DNA of 64,000 nt from assembly GCF_027587375.1 (NCBI RefSeq), contig NZ_JAMXIC010000006.1:1-64000 (forward strand), written 5' to 3'. The position numbers and the translations under genes were made by a program. The stretch is from Arthrobacter sp. B2a2-09 (GTDB lineage Bacteria; Actinomycetota; Actinomycetes; Actinomycetales; Micrococcaceae). Shown here piece by piece: positions 27,090 through 35,645 of this stretch (within the stretch, counting starts at the first letter, position 1; each line of letters begins with the position of its first letter). Below the pieces are notes generated by a model. The model ran no database searches, was not told the origin of the DNA, and saw only the letters and a program-made list of their open reading frames with translations.

Positions 27090-27659
27090 CTACTGGCCCT
27101 TCCGCTTTGCTTCCAGCCAGGGCTTCAGGAGCCGGGTGGTGACCGGCAGGAAAATGTAGACCATGAGCGGCGTCAGGATGCAGATGTTCAACAAAACCTG
27201 GAGGACCAGCGGCCAGCCCAGGACCAGCGGGTGCAGCAGGAAATTGGCCAGCAAGCTCAAGGGAAAGAACGGCACGAAGATGCTGACGGCCTGCTTCCAT
27301 CGCGGCGGCACCACCGTCTCCGGGACGACGAGGTTCACGTCGCCGGGTTGGGAGAACCATCCTTCGATGCCGGAACGGCGCTCCACCCGTGTGACCTCCA
27401 TGAGCTCGGCGGCACTTTCGATCCACCATCGGCGCTCTTCGGATTCCTCCCAAGCCTGCAGGGATTCAGCGTCCGCGAAGCGGTAGAGCATGTGCCATTC
27501 ATCGGAATCGGCCGCCGTGCGCACCCACCCTGAACCCAGGTAGCCGGGCCATTCCCGGGCAAGTTCCTGACCCGCGTGGGCCCATGCGTTGGCTTGGCGG
27601 GTGTAGCCGGGGGTGATGGTGCGGGCGACGGAAACGGTGATGGGATGCTCGAGCGACAC
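27090..27659 (-). CDS. ABM-domain protein with C-terminal membrane helices
   Basis: 189 residues from the GTG at 27659. Residues about 8-95 form an antibiotic-biosynthesis-monooxygenase (ABM) ferredoxin-like fold (VARTITPGYTRQANAWA, WHMLYRFADAESLQAWEESEERR in parts). A second part has two hydrophobic segments (about 124-145 and 150-175, the second containing LVLQVLLNICILTPLMVYIF). This ABM-plus-membrane design is common in proteobacteria and actinobacteria, but its substrate is unknown. It is divergent from the MATE gene with 40 bases between them. Confidence 0.82.
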   Translation of the reverse strand: MSLEHPITVSVARTITPGYTRQANAWAHAGQELAREWPGYLGSGWVRTAADSDEWHMLYRFADAESLQAWEESEERRWWIESAAELMEVTRVERRSGIEGWFSQPGDVNLVVPETVVPPRWKQAVSIFVPFFPLSLLANFLLHPLVLGWPLVLQVLLNICILTPLMVYIFLPVTTRLLKPWLEAKRKGQ

Positions 27660-27699
27660 CTCAACAATCTACCCGCCGCTGCCCCGCTAGGCTGGGAAA

Positions 27700-29043
27700 G
27701 TGCCCCAAACAGTGACCCGTCCCACCGCGCCCTCCACTGCCCGCGAGATCCTGCGCCTGGCTGTCCCCGCCTTTGGAGCGCTCATCGCCGAACCACTCTT
27801 TCTCTTGGCCGACTCCGCCATTGTCGGCCACCTTGGCGTCCCTCAACTGGCCGGCGTGGGGCTGGCCTCCACCCTGCTGTATACCGCCGTCGGACTTATG
27901 GTCTTTCTGGCATATTCGACAACTCCCGCGGTGGCTCGGGCCATCGGGGACGGAAAGCTCGCCAAGGCGCTGGCCGCAGGGCGCGACGGCGTCTGGCTGG
28001 CCTTACTGTTGGGCACCGTCCTCGCGGTGGCCGGCTTCCTCGCGGCTGAGCCGCTGGTCGGGCTGCTCGGAGCCAGTGGCGAGGTCCGGGCATACGCCGT
28101 CGAGTATCTGCGCTGGTCCATGCCGGGACTCGTCGCCATGCTCCTGATCTTCGCCGGCACCGGCGTCTTGCGCGGACTGCAGGACACCCGCACGCCCTTG
28201 GTGGTCGCGACAGCGGGATTCGCCGTCAACATCGCCCTCAACATGGTTCTGGTCTACGGGCTGCACTTGTCCGTGGCGGGGTCAGCCATCGGCACCAGCA
28301 TTGCGCAGTGGGCCATGGCGGCCGTCTATTTGGCGATGGTGGGACGAAATGCCCGGCGCCACGGCGTTTCGCTGCGCCCGGACTGGCGTGGAATCCGCAC
28401 GATGACCAGCGTGGGTTCATGGCTCATGCTCCGCACCCTCAGCCTGCGCCTGGCTATCCTGGCCACGGTCCTGGTGGTCACTTCCCAGGGGTCCGTGAAC
28501 CTCGCCGCGCACCAGCTCGCGATGACCATTTTCTCCTTCCTTGCCTTCGCCCTGGACGCCTTGGCGATTGCTGCGCAGGCCCTCATCGGCAAGGAACTCG
28601 GAGCCTCCCATCCGGCGCGGGCGCGCGATCTCACCCGCACGATGATCCGCTGGGGTGTGGGTTTCGGCGTGGTGACCGGCGTGCTCCTCGCGCTGGCCGC
28701 TCCGTGGGCAGGCTTCCTTTTCACCTCCGACGCCGGCGTTCAGTCCGCGCTCACCGCGGCACTGTGGGTACTCGCCGTCGGGCAACCCCTCGCGGGCTAC
28801 GTCTTCGTCCTCGACGGCGTCCTGATCGGCGCGGGCGATGCCCGCTACCTGGCGATTGCCGGCGTCGTGAACCTCGCGGTATATCTGCCGCTTTTGGCGG
28901 CAGTCCACCTGACAAGGCCCGACGGCGCGGCGGGGCTCGTGTGGCTCTGGGCCGGGTTCGCGCTGGGCTACATGCTGGCCCGCGGGGTCACTCTGGGGCT
29001 GCGGGCGCGCTCTGACAAATGGATGGTCCTCGGTTCGCACTAA
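27700..29043 (+). CDS. MATE-family efflux transporter (DinF-like)
   Basis: 447 residues with 12 membrane helices from GTG 27700. The family start EILRLAVPAFGALIAEPLFLLADSAIVGHLG and the repeated inner motif GVLRGLQDTRTPL are those of the DinF branch of MATE antiporters, which expel cationic compounds in exchange for H+ or Na+. Ten bases separate its stop from the next small membrane gene, suggesting joint transcription. Confidence 0.92.
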   Translation: MPQTVTRPTAPSTAREILRLAVPAFGALIAEPLFLLADSAIVGHLGVPQLAGVGLASTLLYTAVGLMVFLAYSTTPAVARAIGDGKLAKALAAGRDGVWLALLLGTVLAVAGFLAAEPLVGLLGASGEVRAYAVEYLRWSMPGLVAMLLIFAGTGVLRGLQDTRTPLVVATAGFAVNIALNMVLVYGLHLSVAGSAIGTSIAQWAMAAVYLAMVGRNARRHGVSLRPDWRGIRTMTSVGSWLMLRTLSLRLAILATVLVVTSQGSVNLAAHQLAMTIFSFLAFALDALAIAAQALIGKELGASHPARARDLTRTMIRWGVGFGVVTGVLLALAAPWAGFLFTSDAGVQSALTAALWVLAVGQPLAGYVFVLDGVLIGAGDARYLAIAGVVNLAVYLPLLAAVHLTRPDGAAGLVWLWAGFALGYMLARGVTLGLRARSDKWMVLGSH

Positions 29044-29052
29044 ACTGGGCTG

Positions 29053-29607
29053 GTGACTCTCCCCACCTCTTCAGCGACTTCATCCACGCCCACAGCGGCC
29101 GGGCTCTGGAAGCCCGTACTTCTCCGCGCCGGTGCTGCGCTGGTGTTTGGGGCCGTGACAGTCTTCTGGGGCTCGCCATCCGTTCACGTTCTGGCCTGGG
29201 CCACCGGGCTCTACCTGGTCGCAACCGCGGGCGCCGCGTTCCTGGCTGCGAGTGCTCCGGCGGCCGCGGCCGTCGTCGTTGGCCTGGCAGGGGTGGGTGC
29301 CTTGATTACGCAGTCGGACACGGGGGTTGGCGTTTCCGCGCTCGTAGGATTGCTGGTGCTCGGCGCGTTTGAGCTGGTCCAGGGATTCCGGCAGCGCGGA
29401 CGGCACGTGCTTGCCCGCGACTGGATCATTTCCGGCGTGGTGGGCATCGGCACCGCGGTTGCTCTGCCGTTCTTCATCAGCCTTGGAGCGCACGCGCTTC
29501 TCGGTGTTGCCGGCGGCGGCGCCATCATCTCCGGAGTCTTGTGGGTGCTGTCCGGGCTGAGCCTGCGGCACGATGGGCGAACCCCCTCCGCTGAGGCCGT
29601 AAACTAG
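29053..29607 (+). CDS. Conserved membrane protein, unknown function
   Basis: 184 residues from GTG 29053 with about six hydrophobic segments; the pattern (LWKPVLLRAGAALVFGAVTVFWGSPSV in parts, followed by LALYLVATAGAAF-like repeats) resembles HdeD/DUF308-type acid-resistance membrane proteins, but the match is weak. It follows the MATE gene by nine bases. A perfect 7-bp inverted repeat (GTTCTAC/GTAGAAC) lies at 29617-29635, just behind it. Confidence 0.7.
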   Translation: MTLPTSSATSSTPTAAGLWKPVLLRAGAALVFGAVTVFWGSPSVHVLAWATGLYLVATAGAAFLAASAPAAAAVVVGLAGVGALITQSDTGVGVSALVGLLVLGAFELVQGFRQRGRHVLARDWIISGVVGIGTAVALPFFISLGAHALLGVAGGGAIISGVLWVLSGLSLRHDGRTPSAEAVN

Positions 29608-29674
29608 TAGTCGTACGTTCTACCCTGCGTAGAACTCTCAAGGCGCGAACGGCGCCAGCACCCACATTGGAGGA

Positions 29675-30025
29675 ATGACCTTGGCTGACCAGAAACCAGG
29701 AGAGCCGCGCAAGATGCGGACCTCGGTTAAGGGACCGCTGATGTTCTCCGCGTTCTGGGGCGTCGTGATCTTTTTCGCCGTGCTGATTTTCGCCTCCGGC
29801 GGCAGCGCCCGCACTCCCCGCTTTGACCTCGCCTTTACCGGCGCCGGCATCGCATTCATTGTGAGCCTCGTCCTCGCTGCGATGCTTTCCATGAGCCATA
29901 AGGAAAACGCCGAGCACCTCGGCAAGGGCTCGGGCGTCAACCTGAGTTCCAGGAAGCCAAGCCACGGCCACGGTTCTGCGGCCCCCCATGCGGGCAGCGA
30001 GACGGAAACCCCCGACGCTGACTAG
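29675..30025 (+). CDS. Small two-helix membrane protein, unknown
   Basis: 116 residues from the ATG at 29675, preceded by TTGGAGG. Two membrane helices (about 22-43 and 54-74) with a short loop, then a His/Gly/Ser-rich polar tail (GSGVNLSSRKPSHGHGSA). No known domain recognised. Same strand as the preceding membrane gene, 67 bases downstream. Confidence 0.72.
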   Translation: MTLADQKPGEPRKMRTSVKGPLMFSAFWGVVIFFAVLIFASGGSARTPRFDLAFTGAGIAFIVSLVLAAMLSMSHKENAEHLGKGSGVNLSSRKPSHGHGSAAPHAGSETETPDAD

Positions 30026-30153
30026 GCCGTCTTAGTCTTCTTTCGTGTCAGGCCACGCAACTTTTTGCCGGCCGGCCACCGCAGCAACCCCGGAAACTCG
30101 CGGCAGGCCGCCGTCGTGCGCCCTGGAAAGTTGCACGGCGCGATGCCGTCCAT

Positions 30154-30702
30154 TTATTCGGACCCGGACGCCTTCCGGGCCCGGTAAGCGGCCACGTGCG
30201 TCCGGTTGGCGCAGTTGCCGGTATCGCAATAGAGCTTGGAGCGGTTGCGGCTTAGGTCCAGCACGACGGCGTCGCAATCGTCCGCCGCGCACACCCGCAG
30301 GCGGTCCATTTCCTTGCTGCGGATGACGTCCACAAGTGCCATGGCAGCTTCCGTGCCCATGCGTTCCGCGAGGGGCGCTTCAGGGGTGGTGGCGTGCAGG
30401 TGCCAATCCCAGTGGTCGTGCTTGACCAGCTGGGGGAGTGCGCGTGCGTCGGTGAGGAGCTGGTTGACGGTCTTTGCGGCCGCGTCCTCATCGGCCGTCC
30501 ACAGGGTGGCCAGCTGGCTCCGCAGTCGCTTCACGCTGACTAATTCGGCCTCGGTTCCCGCCCTGGTCCCCGTGAATTCTTCCGCGTCGAGGAAGGCGTG
30601 GAGCTCGGCGACACCCATGAGGGATTCGGTGCCGTTGGCGGCCGTATTGATCAAATTGACCACGCTGCGAAGCGCCACTTCAGTGTCAGGTGCAAAAAGC
30701 AC
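30154..30702 (-). CDS. CGNR zinc-finger / ABATE-domain regulator
   Basis: 182 residues. The N-terminal half is an ABATE-like alpha-helical domain (about 1-120). The C-terminal half carries RVCAADDCDAVVLDLSRNRS-KLYCDTGNCANR, the treble-clef zinc knuckle that names the CGNR family (here NCANR). The four cysteines are intact. CGNR proteins are putative stress-responsive DNA binders. It is divergent from an EamA exporter with 70 bases between starts. CAGCAGC/GCTGCTG arms and GGAGTA/TACTCC arms in that gap are candidate operators. Confidence 0.87.
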   Translation of the reverse strand: MLFAPDTEVALRSVVNLINTAANGTESLMGVAELHAFLDAEEFTGTRAGTEAELVSVKRLRSQLATLWTADEDAAAKTVNQLLTDARALPQLVKHDHWDWHLHATTPEAPLAERMGTEAAMALVDVIRSKEMDRLRVCAADDCDAVVLDLSRNRSKLYCDTGNCANRTHVAAYRARKASGSE

Positions 30703-30772
30703 TTTGACTCCTTACATCTCTCGGGAGTATTGTCAGCAGCGTAACCCATTTTACTCCTGACAGGAGGCTGCT

Positions 30773-31804
30773 GTGTCAGCTGCAACAAACCGGGCTGGTG
30801 CTGCGGGCTTCATGGCGTCGGGCCTGGGGCTCGCGCTCTTTTCCTCAGCGGTCTTCGGCTTGTCGGGCTCGTTTGCCAAGTCCCTCCTGGAAACCGGGTG
30901 GACCCCCGGCGCGGCAGTTGCCATCCGACTGAGCGGTGCTGCGCTCATCTTGGTTATCCCGGCCGTGGTCGCTCTCCGGGGCCGTTGGCACCAGCTCAAG
31001 GACAACTGGCTTACCATCCTGTTGTTCGGCGTGATTGGCGTCGCCGGATGTCAGCTTTTCTACTTCAACGCGGTATCCAAGCTGTCCGTGGGCGTCGCCC
31101 TCCTGCTCGAATACCTCGCGCCAACCATGATCGTCTTGTGGCTGTGGGCCGCGAGCCGACGCCGTCCCCGGGCCCTCACCGCCATTGGAACGCTGCTTTC
31201 CCTCGGCGGACTCGTCCTGGTGCTCGACCTCACTGGCTCCGTGAAAGTGGACTTCGTTGGCGTCCTGTGGGGCATGGCCGCGGCCGTCTGCCTGGTCATC
31301 TACTTCTTCATCACAGCCAAGCAGAACGACACGTTGCCGCCCATCGTGCTGGCTTCCGGCGGTCTCATGGCAGGTTCAATCCTTATTTGGATTGCCGGCG
31401 GGACCGGTCTGGTGACCATGACATTCGCCACCGCGGACACGCAACTCGGGCCGTGGACCACGCCGTGGTGGGTCTCGATCGCCGGCCTCGTCATCCTGTC
31501 CACCGTGCTGTCCTACGTCACGGGGATTATGGCAGCCCGAAGCCTCGGTTCCAAGGTGGCATCCTTCGTCTCGCTGACGGAAGTGTTGTTCGCCGTAGTG
31601 TGGGCCTGGCTTTTGCTGGCCGAATTACCGGGAGCCATCCAGCTCGCGGGCGGGGCACTCATCGTGTGCGGGGTGATCTTGGTGCGAATCGACGAGCTAC
31701 GGGCTGACAAGCGTGATGCCGTGGAGCCCGGTAAAGACCACGCGGCCCTGGAGCTTGACCACGCAAACGACGTCGAGCCGGTTCCTTCCGAGAGGGTTCA
31801 CTAA
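30773..31804 (+). CDS. EamA-family (DMT) transporter
   Basis: 343 residues from GTG 30773, preceded by ACAGGAGG. Ten membrane helices in two EamA repeats (about 12-150 and 160-300), with the family motifs KLSVGVALLLEYLAPTMIVLW and SLTEVLFAVVWAWLLLAELP near the end of each repeat (shown in parts). The last 40 residues are a charged cytoplasmic tail. Probably exports amino acids or other small metabolites; the divergent CGNR regulator is the likely controller. Confidence 0.88.
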   Translation: MSAATNRAGAAGFMASGLGLALFSSAVFGLSGSFAKSLLETGWTPGAAVAIRLSGAALILVIPAVVALRGRWHQLKDNWLTILLFGVIGVAGCQLFYFNAVSKLSVGVALLLEYLAPTMIVLWLWAASRRRPRALTAIGTLLSLGGLVLVLDLTGSVKVDFVGVLWGMAAAVCLVIYFFITAKQNDTLPPIVLASGGLMAGSILIWIAGGTGLVTMTFATADTQLGPWTTPWWVSIAGLVILSTVLSYVTGIMAARSLGSKVASFVSLTEVLFAVVWAWLLLAELPGAIQLAGGALIVCGVILVRIDELRADKRDAVEPGKDHAALELDHANDVEPVPSERVH

Positions 31805-31908
31805 AACCACCTCTGATGGCCTCGCAGCCACTAGTCGGTGGCCTTCCTGGGGGCTCCGATATCATTTCCGGGGTCCCGGCAAGGGAGACCGGGGCCTAGC
31901 ATGTTGAT

Positions 31909-32181
31909 ATGTGCCGGAACATTCACACCCTCCACAATTTCGAGCCACGAGCCACCTCGGCGGAGGTGGAAGCCGCAGCCCTGCAATACGTGCGCAAGAT
32001 CAGTGGCTCCACCAAGCCGTCGCAGGCCAACGAGGAGGCCTTCGCCGAGGCTGTCCATGAGATCGCGCATATCACCCAGCATCTGCTCGATTCCCTCGTG
32101 ACCAATGCGCCCGCGCGCAACCGCGACGAGGAGGCGGCCAAAGCCAGGGCCCGCGCGGCCGTTCGTTTCGGAACGGCCTAG
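31909..32181 (+). CDS. DUF2277 protein
   Basis: 90 residues. The start MCRNIHTLHNFEP and the stretch YVRKISGSTKPSQANEEAF are diagnostic of DUF2277, a small conserved actinobacterial and proteobacterial protein of unknown role. Hydrophilic, predicted helical, with a conserved Cys at position 2. The start is preceded by no strong Shine-Dalgarno (TAGCATGTTGAT). Followed by palindrome family 1, copy 2. Confidence 0.88.
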   Translation: MCRNIHTLHNFEPRATSAEVEAAALQYVRKISGSTKPSQANEEAFAEAVHEIAHITQHLLDSLVTNAPARNRDEEAAKARARAAVRFGTA

Positions 32182-32277
32182 CTTCCCCAAACTGAACGGC
32201 CTAGCTTCACCAATCTGTCCCCACCGCCACCCTCGCCTCGCAAGCTCGGCCAGGGAACCCCGGCGGCGTGGGCCCAC

Positions 32278-32319
32278 GCAGTTGTTGCCGTTCTCACGCC
32301 GGATAACGACAACAACTGC
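32278..32319. repeat. Intergenic palindrome, family 1, copy 2
   Basis: Arms GCAGTTGTTGCCGTT (32278-32292) and AACGACAACAACTGC (32305-32319) pair with one mismatch around a 12-base loop. The right flank GAGTCAGTTGGGTGG repeats that of copies 1 and 3, while the left flank has diverged. It lies between convergent DUF2277 and copA genes. Confidence 0.75.
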
Positions 32320-32357
32320 GAGTCAGTTGGGTGGAGAGGGACTACGGCGGGCAGGGA

Positions 32358-34817
32358 CTACTTTGCGAACGAGCGCAACCGTAGCGAATTCGCGACCACC
32401 AGGACCGAGCTCGCAGCCATGGCCGCGCCTGCGATCATCGGGTTGAGCAAACCAAGGGCTGCCACGGGGATGCCGATGGCGTTGTAGAAGAAGGCCCAGA
32501 ACAGGTTTGTCTTGATGGTGGTGAGCGTCTTCCGGGACAGCTCGATGGCTTGCACCAGCTGGCCGAGGTCACTGCCCATCACGGTCAGATCCGAGGCCTC
32601 GATGGCGACATCCGTGCCCGACCCCATCGCGATGCCAAGGTCGGCCTGCGAGAGGGCTGCGGCGTCGTTGACTCCGTCCCCGGCCATGGCCACAGTGGAG
32701 CCCTGGGACTGGAGTTTCCGGACCGCGTCCACTTTGCCCTCCGGCAGGACCCCAGCGAATACATCTTCCGGGGCGATCCCGACGGCGGTGGCCACTTGGG
32801 CGGCGACGGCGAAGTTGTCTCCAGTCAGCAGCATAGGGCGAATCCCGAGTTCCTTGAGCTTCGCGATGGCCGCAGCCGAACCGGGTTTGACGGTGTCCCT
32901 TAGCGTCACGATTCCAGCGGGCTTCCCGTCCACAGCAACCCAGATGGCGGTAGCGCCACCAGCTTCCTCAGTTGCCAGTGCCTGGCGCTGTGCATCGTCA
33001 GGGAAGATTCCGTTGTCTTCCAACCAGCCAGTCCTGCCGGCCACGACCGTTCGCTCGGCGCCATTTCCGGCTCCGTTCAGCGCAACCATCCCCCGGACTC
33101 CGCCACCCGGGGCGGAACTGAAGTCCTTCACAGCGGGGAGCGGGCCGGCGTCGGGCATTGCGGACTTGGCGGCAGCGGCAATGGCGTGGGCGATCGGGTG
33201 CTCCGAAGCTGCCTCGACGGCGCCAGCCAGAGACAGGACATCGGCGGGGGAGTGGCCGTTCAAGGCCAGGGTGTGTCCAACGGCCAGCTTGCCGCTGGTG
33301 ACTGTCCCGGTCTTGTCCAGAAGGATGGCGTCCACCGTGCGCGTATCTTCAAGCACCTGGGGGCCTTTGATGAGGATGCCGAGCTGCGCGCCCCGACCGG
33401 TCCCGGTCAGGAGACCCACGGGTGTCGCGAGCCCAAGCGCACACGGGCAGGCAATCACGAGCACCGCCACAGCAGCCGTGAACGCGGCATTGAGGTCCCT
33501 GCTCAGGGCGAGCCAGACTACGAAGGTAATGACTGCGATGACCAGCACGACCGGAACGAAGACTGCGCTGATGCGATCGGCGAGCCGTGCAATCGGGGCT
33601 TTGCCCGTCTGCGCTTGGCTGACCAACCGCCCCATTTGCGCCAGCGTCGTGTCGGAACCAACGCGGGTCGCGCGGACCAGCAAACGGCCCGAAGTATTGA
33701 TGGTGGCGCCCGTGACCTGGCTTCCCGGTCCGACCTCCACGGGCACGGATTCACCGGTGACCAATGAGGCATCCACAGCAGATGAACCGCTCGTCACCAC
33801 GCCGTCAGTGGCGATCTTCTCGCCCGGGCGAACCACGAAGATGTCCCCGGCTACGAGCTGCTCGGCCGGGATCTTGTGCTCGACGCCGTCGCGCAGCACC
33901 GTTGCGTCCTTGGCCCCCAGGCTCAGCAGGGCCTTGAGGGCATCGCCGGCTTTCGCTTTGGCGTTGGCCTCGAGGAAGCGGCCCAGAAGCAGGAACGTGG
34001 TGACCACGGCCGCGACTTCGAAGTACAGTCCATCGCTCATGCCTCCCATGGCCTCCATGCCCGGGTGTTCCGTCATCATGGGGTTGGCGAAGAGCTGCCA
34101 CGCGGAATACAGGTATGCGGCCAGCACACCAATGGAGACGAGCGTGTCCATGGTCGAGGCGAAATGCCGCGCGTTGATGGCGGCGGCGCGGTGGAAAGGC
34201 CACGCAGCCCACGTCACCACGGGAAGGGCCAGCAGCCCCGCGACCCAACCCCATTGCGGGAACTGCAATGCTGGAATCATCGAGATGGCGAAGACCGGGA
34301 CCGTCAGCGTGGCGGCGGCGATTAGGCGTGGGCGCAACTTGGACGCTGCTGGTCCATGGTGCATGTGGTCTTCGTGGGCGCGCGCGTCGTGGTCACCATG
34401 CTCAGGGTGCTCGCCTTGCGCGCCGCCACCGGCGCCATGCTCGGCATGCTCGCTCGTCCCTCGCTTAGACGCATGCTGCCGCATAACACCGGCGCCGTCG
34501 CTGTGGTCATGCTCCGGAACGCCGTCGTCACCCGCACGGCCGTCGTAGGTGACGGTGCTGGAGGGGCTTGGCCTTGATTCGCGGATCCAGGCTTTGTAGC
34601 CCGTTGCGTTCACTGTGTCCACGATTTGTTGGTCCGTGACGTTGGCCGGAACTTTAACCTGGGCTGATTCGAGGGGGAGATTGACTGAAGCCTCCACGCC
34701 GTCGAGCTTGCCCAGTTTTCGCTCTACCCGGGCCACGCAGGATGCGCAGGTCATACCCTCGATGTCGAGTTCGATGATGCGGGTGCCCGTTTGGTGGAGG
34801 ATGTCGTGATTGCTCAC
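32358..34817 (-). CDS. copA: Copper-exporting P1B-type ATPase
   Basis: 819 residues from GTG 34817. An N-terminal HMA domain has GMTCASC at 21-27. A His/Asp/Glu-rich stretch (about 100-155; HDHSDG, HPEHGDHDARAHEDHMHH) precedes the first membrane helices. Catalytic motifs: TGES at 354-357, membrane CPC at 457-459, DKTGT phosphorylation site at 501-505, and GDGVNDAAAL late. The CPC motif and final-helix residues fit Cu(I) export. Eight bases behind copZ, in the operon csoR-copZ-copA; transcription is presumably relieved when copper binds CsoR. Confidence 0.95.
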   Translation of the reverse strand: MSNHDILHQTGTRIIELDIEGMTCASCVARVERKLGKLDGVEASVNLPLESAQVKVPANVTDQQIVDTVNATGYKAWIRESRPSPSSTVTYDGRAGDDGVPEHDHSDGAGVMRQHASKRGTSEHAEHGAGGGAQGEHPEHGDHDARAHEDHMHHGPAASKLRPRLIAAATLTVPVFAISMIPALQFPQWGWVAGLLALPVVTWAAWPFHRAAAINARHFASTMDTLVSIGVLAAYLYSAWQLFANPMMTEHPGMEAMGGMSDGLYFEVAAVVTTFLLLGRFLEANAKAKAGDALKALLSLGAKDATVLRDGVEHKIPAEQLVAGDIFVVRPGEKIATDGVVTSGSSAVDASLVTGESVPVEVGPGSQVTGATINTSGRLLVRATRVGSDTTLAQMGRLVSQAQTGKAPIARLADRISAVFVPVVLVIAVITFVVWLALSRDLNAAFTAAVAVLVIACPCALGLATPVGLLTGTGRGAQLGILIKGPQVLEDTRTVDAILLDKTGTVTSGKLAVGHTLALNGHSPADVLSLAGAVEAASEHPIAHAIAAAAKSAMPDAGPLPAVKDFSSAPGGGVRGMVALNGAGNGAERTVVAGRTGWLEDNGIFPDDAQRQALATEEAGGATAIWVAVDGKPAGIVTLRDTVKPGSAAAIAKLKELGIRPMLLTGDNFAVAAQVATAVGIAPEDVFAGVLPEGKVDAVRKLQSQGSTVAMAGDGVNDAAALSQADLGIAMGSGTDVAIEASDLTVMGSDLGQLVQAIELSRKTLTTIKTNLFWAFFYNAIGIPVAALGLLNPMIAGAAMAASSVLVVANSLRLRSFAK

Positions 34818-34825
34818 ATTGGCCC

Positions 34826-35065
34826 CTAGGCCTCGTTGGCGACTACCAGGTAGCCGGCTTCGGCGACGGCTTCGCCGATTTCGGACGGCGACAATTCCTG
34901 GGTGGAGGTGATGGTGACGGTGGAGATTCCGCCGGCATTTAGATCGATCTCGACATTCTCCACTCCCGCCAAGGACTCAATTTCCTCGCTGACGGCTGAA
35001 ACGCAGTGCCCGCAGGTCATGCCCGAAACGCTGACGTTCGTCTGGATGGTGGCGGTGTGGCCCAT
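34826..35065 (-). CDS. copZ: Copper chaperone, HMA domain (CopZ)
   Basis: 79 residues from the ATG at 35065 (MGHTATIQTNVSVSGMTCGHC); a longer reading upstream runs into csoR and is rejected. A single ferredoxin-like HMA domain with the metal site GMTCGHC and the usual VSAVSEEIESLAGVENVEID. GGGAGC precedes the start. It carries Cu(I) in the cytoplasm to the N-terminal domain of CopA, encoded eight bases downstream. Confidence 0.94.
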   Translation of the reverse strand: MGHTATIQTNVSVSGMTCGHCVSAVSEEIESLAGVENVEIDLNAGGISTVTITSTQELSPSEIGEAVAEAGYLVVANEA

Positions 35066-35114
35066 GGCGTGCTCCCTGGTGGTGAGGTGAATGGTGTGGT
35101 GAGTGCTTGCGGGG

Positions 35115-35531
35115 TTACCGCAGCAGGCGCCCGATGGCATCGGCGGCCTCCTTGACCTTGACGTCGATTTGCTCTGCGCGCACGACGGGATCGGACTCGG
35201 AGGCAGCTCCGACAACGCAGTGCCCGATGTGTTCCTCCACGAGCCCGAGGCTCACGGCATGCAGGGCTTTAGTGACTGCCGAGACTTGCGTGAGGATGTC
35301 GATGCAATATTTGTCCTCTTCCACCATGCGCGCAATACCGCGTACTTGGCCCTCAATCCGCTTAAGGCGCCGCAGGTATGCGTCCTTGTTGGAGGAGTAA
35401 CCGTGTTGGGAATGCGCTCCATCTTCGACTTCGATGCCCGGCTGGTTAAGGTTCAAGTCAACCGGGTTCAAATCTGTGGACTTCAAATCTGTGTGCTTCA
35501 AATCTGCGGGGTTCACATCGATCGTGCTCAT
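35115..35531 (-). CDS. csoR: CsoR-family copper-sensing repressor
   Basis: 138 residues from the ATG at 35531, longer than the usual 90-120. The repressor core (about 48-138) has KRIEGQVRGIARMVEEDKYC and the Cu(I) ligands C (YCIDIL), H and C in EEHIGHC, all intact. The N-terminal 35 residues are extra: NPADL-KHTDL-KSTDL-NPVDL-NLNQP, a pentapeptide-like array encoded by five 15-bp tandem units (35451-35525). Two CsoR-type palindromes lie directly upstream. First gene of csoR-copZ-copA. Confidence 0.94.
   Translation of the reverse strand: MSTIDVNPADLKHTDLKSTDLNPVDLNLNQPGIEVEDGAHSQHGYSSNKDAYLRRLKRIEGQVRGIARMVEEDKYCIDILTQVSAVTKALHAVSLGLVEEHIGHCVVGAASESDPVVRAEQIDVKVKEAADAIGRLLR
35451..35525. repeat. 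15-bp tandem repeat in the 5' end of csoR
   Basis: Five units of 15 bp: 35451, 35466, 35481, 35496 and 35511, with the core TTCAAATCTGTG most conserved in the three central units. In the csoR frame each unit encodes a five-residue xxxDL repeat. In-frame unit length means gain or loss of units would change only tail length. Confidence 0.85.
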
Positions 35532-35542
35532 GCTTGCAAAGG

Positions 35543-35584
35543 TATACCCCCTAGGGGTATAAATCAAGTACCCCCTGGGGGTAT
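35543..35584. promoter_or_regulatory. Two CsoR operator palindromes
   Basis: ATACCCCCTAGGGGTAT at 35544-35560 and GTACCCCCTGGGGGTAT at 35568-35584 match the established CsoR box (TACCCC-N-GGGGTA), 24 bases apart. They sit between divergent csoR-copZ-copA and the rhodanese gene, so both directions are likely copper-controlled. Confidence 0.9.
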
Positions 35585-35645
35585 GCGAAAAGGTTCGGAA
35601 AGAAACCCATTACAAGAAACTCGCCAAGCTGGATTAGGGGTGCGG

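Noticed and set aside
26380..27453. N-terminal extension of the thioesterase frame through the DoxX region to 680 codons.
   Set aside because: The upstream part is an out-of-frame, Arg/Pro-rich reading of the DoxX gene; the ATG at 26379 gives the normal family start.
35103..35645. Upstream extension of the rhodanese frame to 336 residues.
   Set aside because: It runs antisense through csoR and the CsoR operators; start at 35646 fits the domain.
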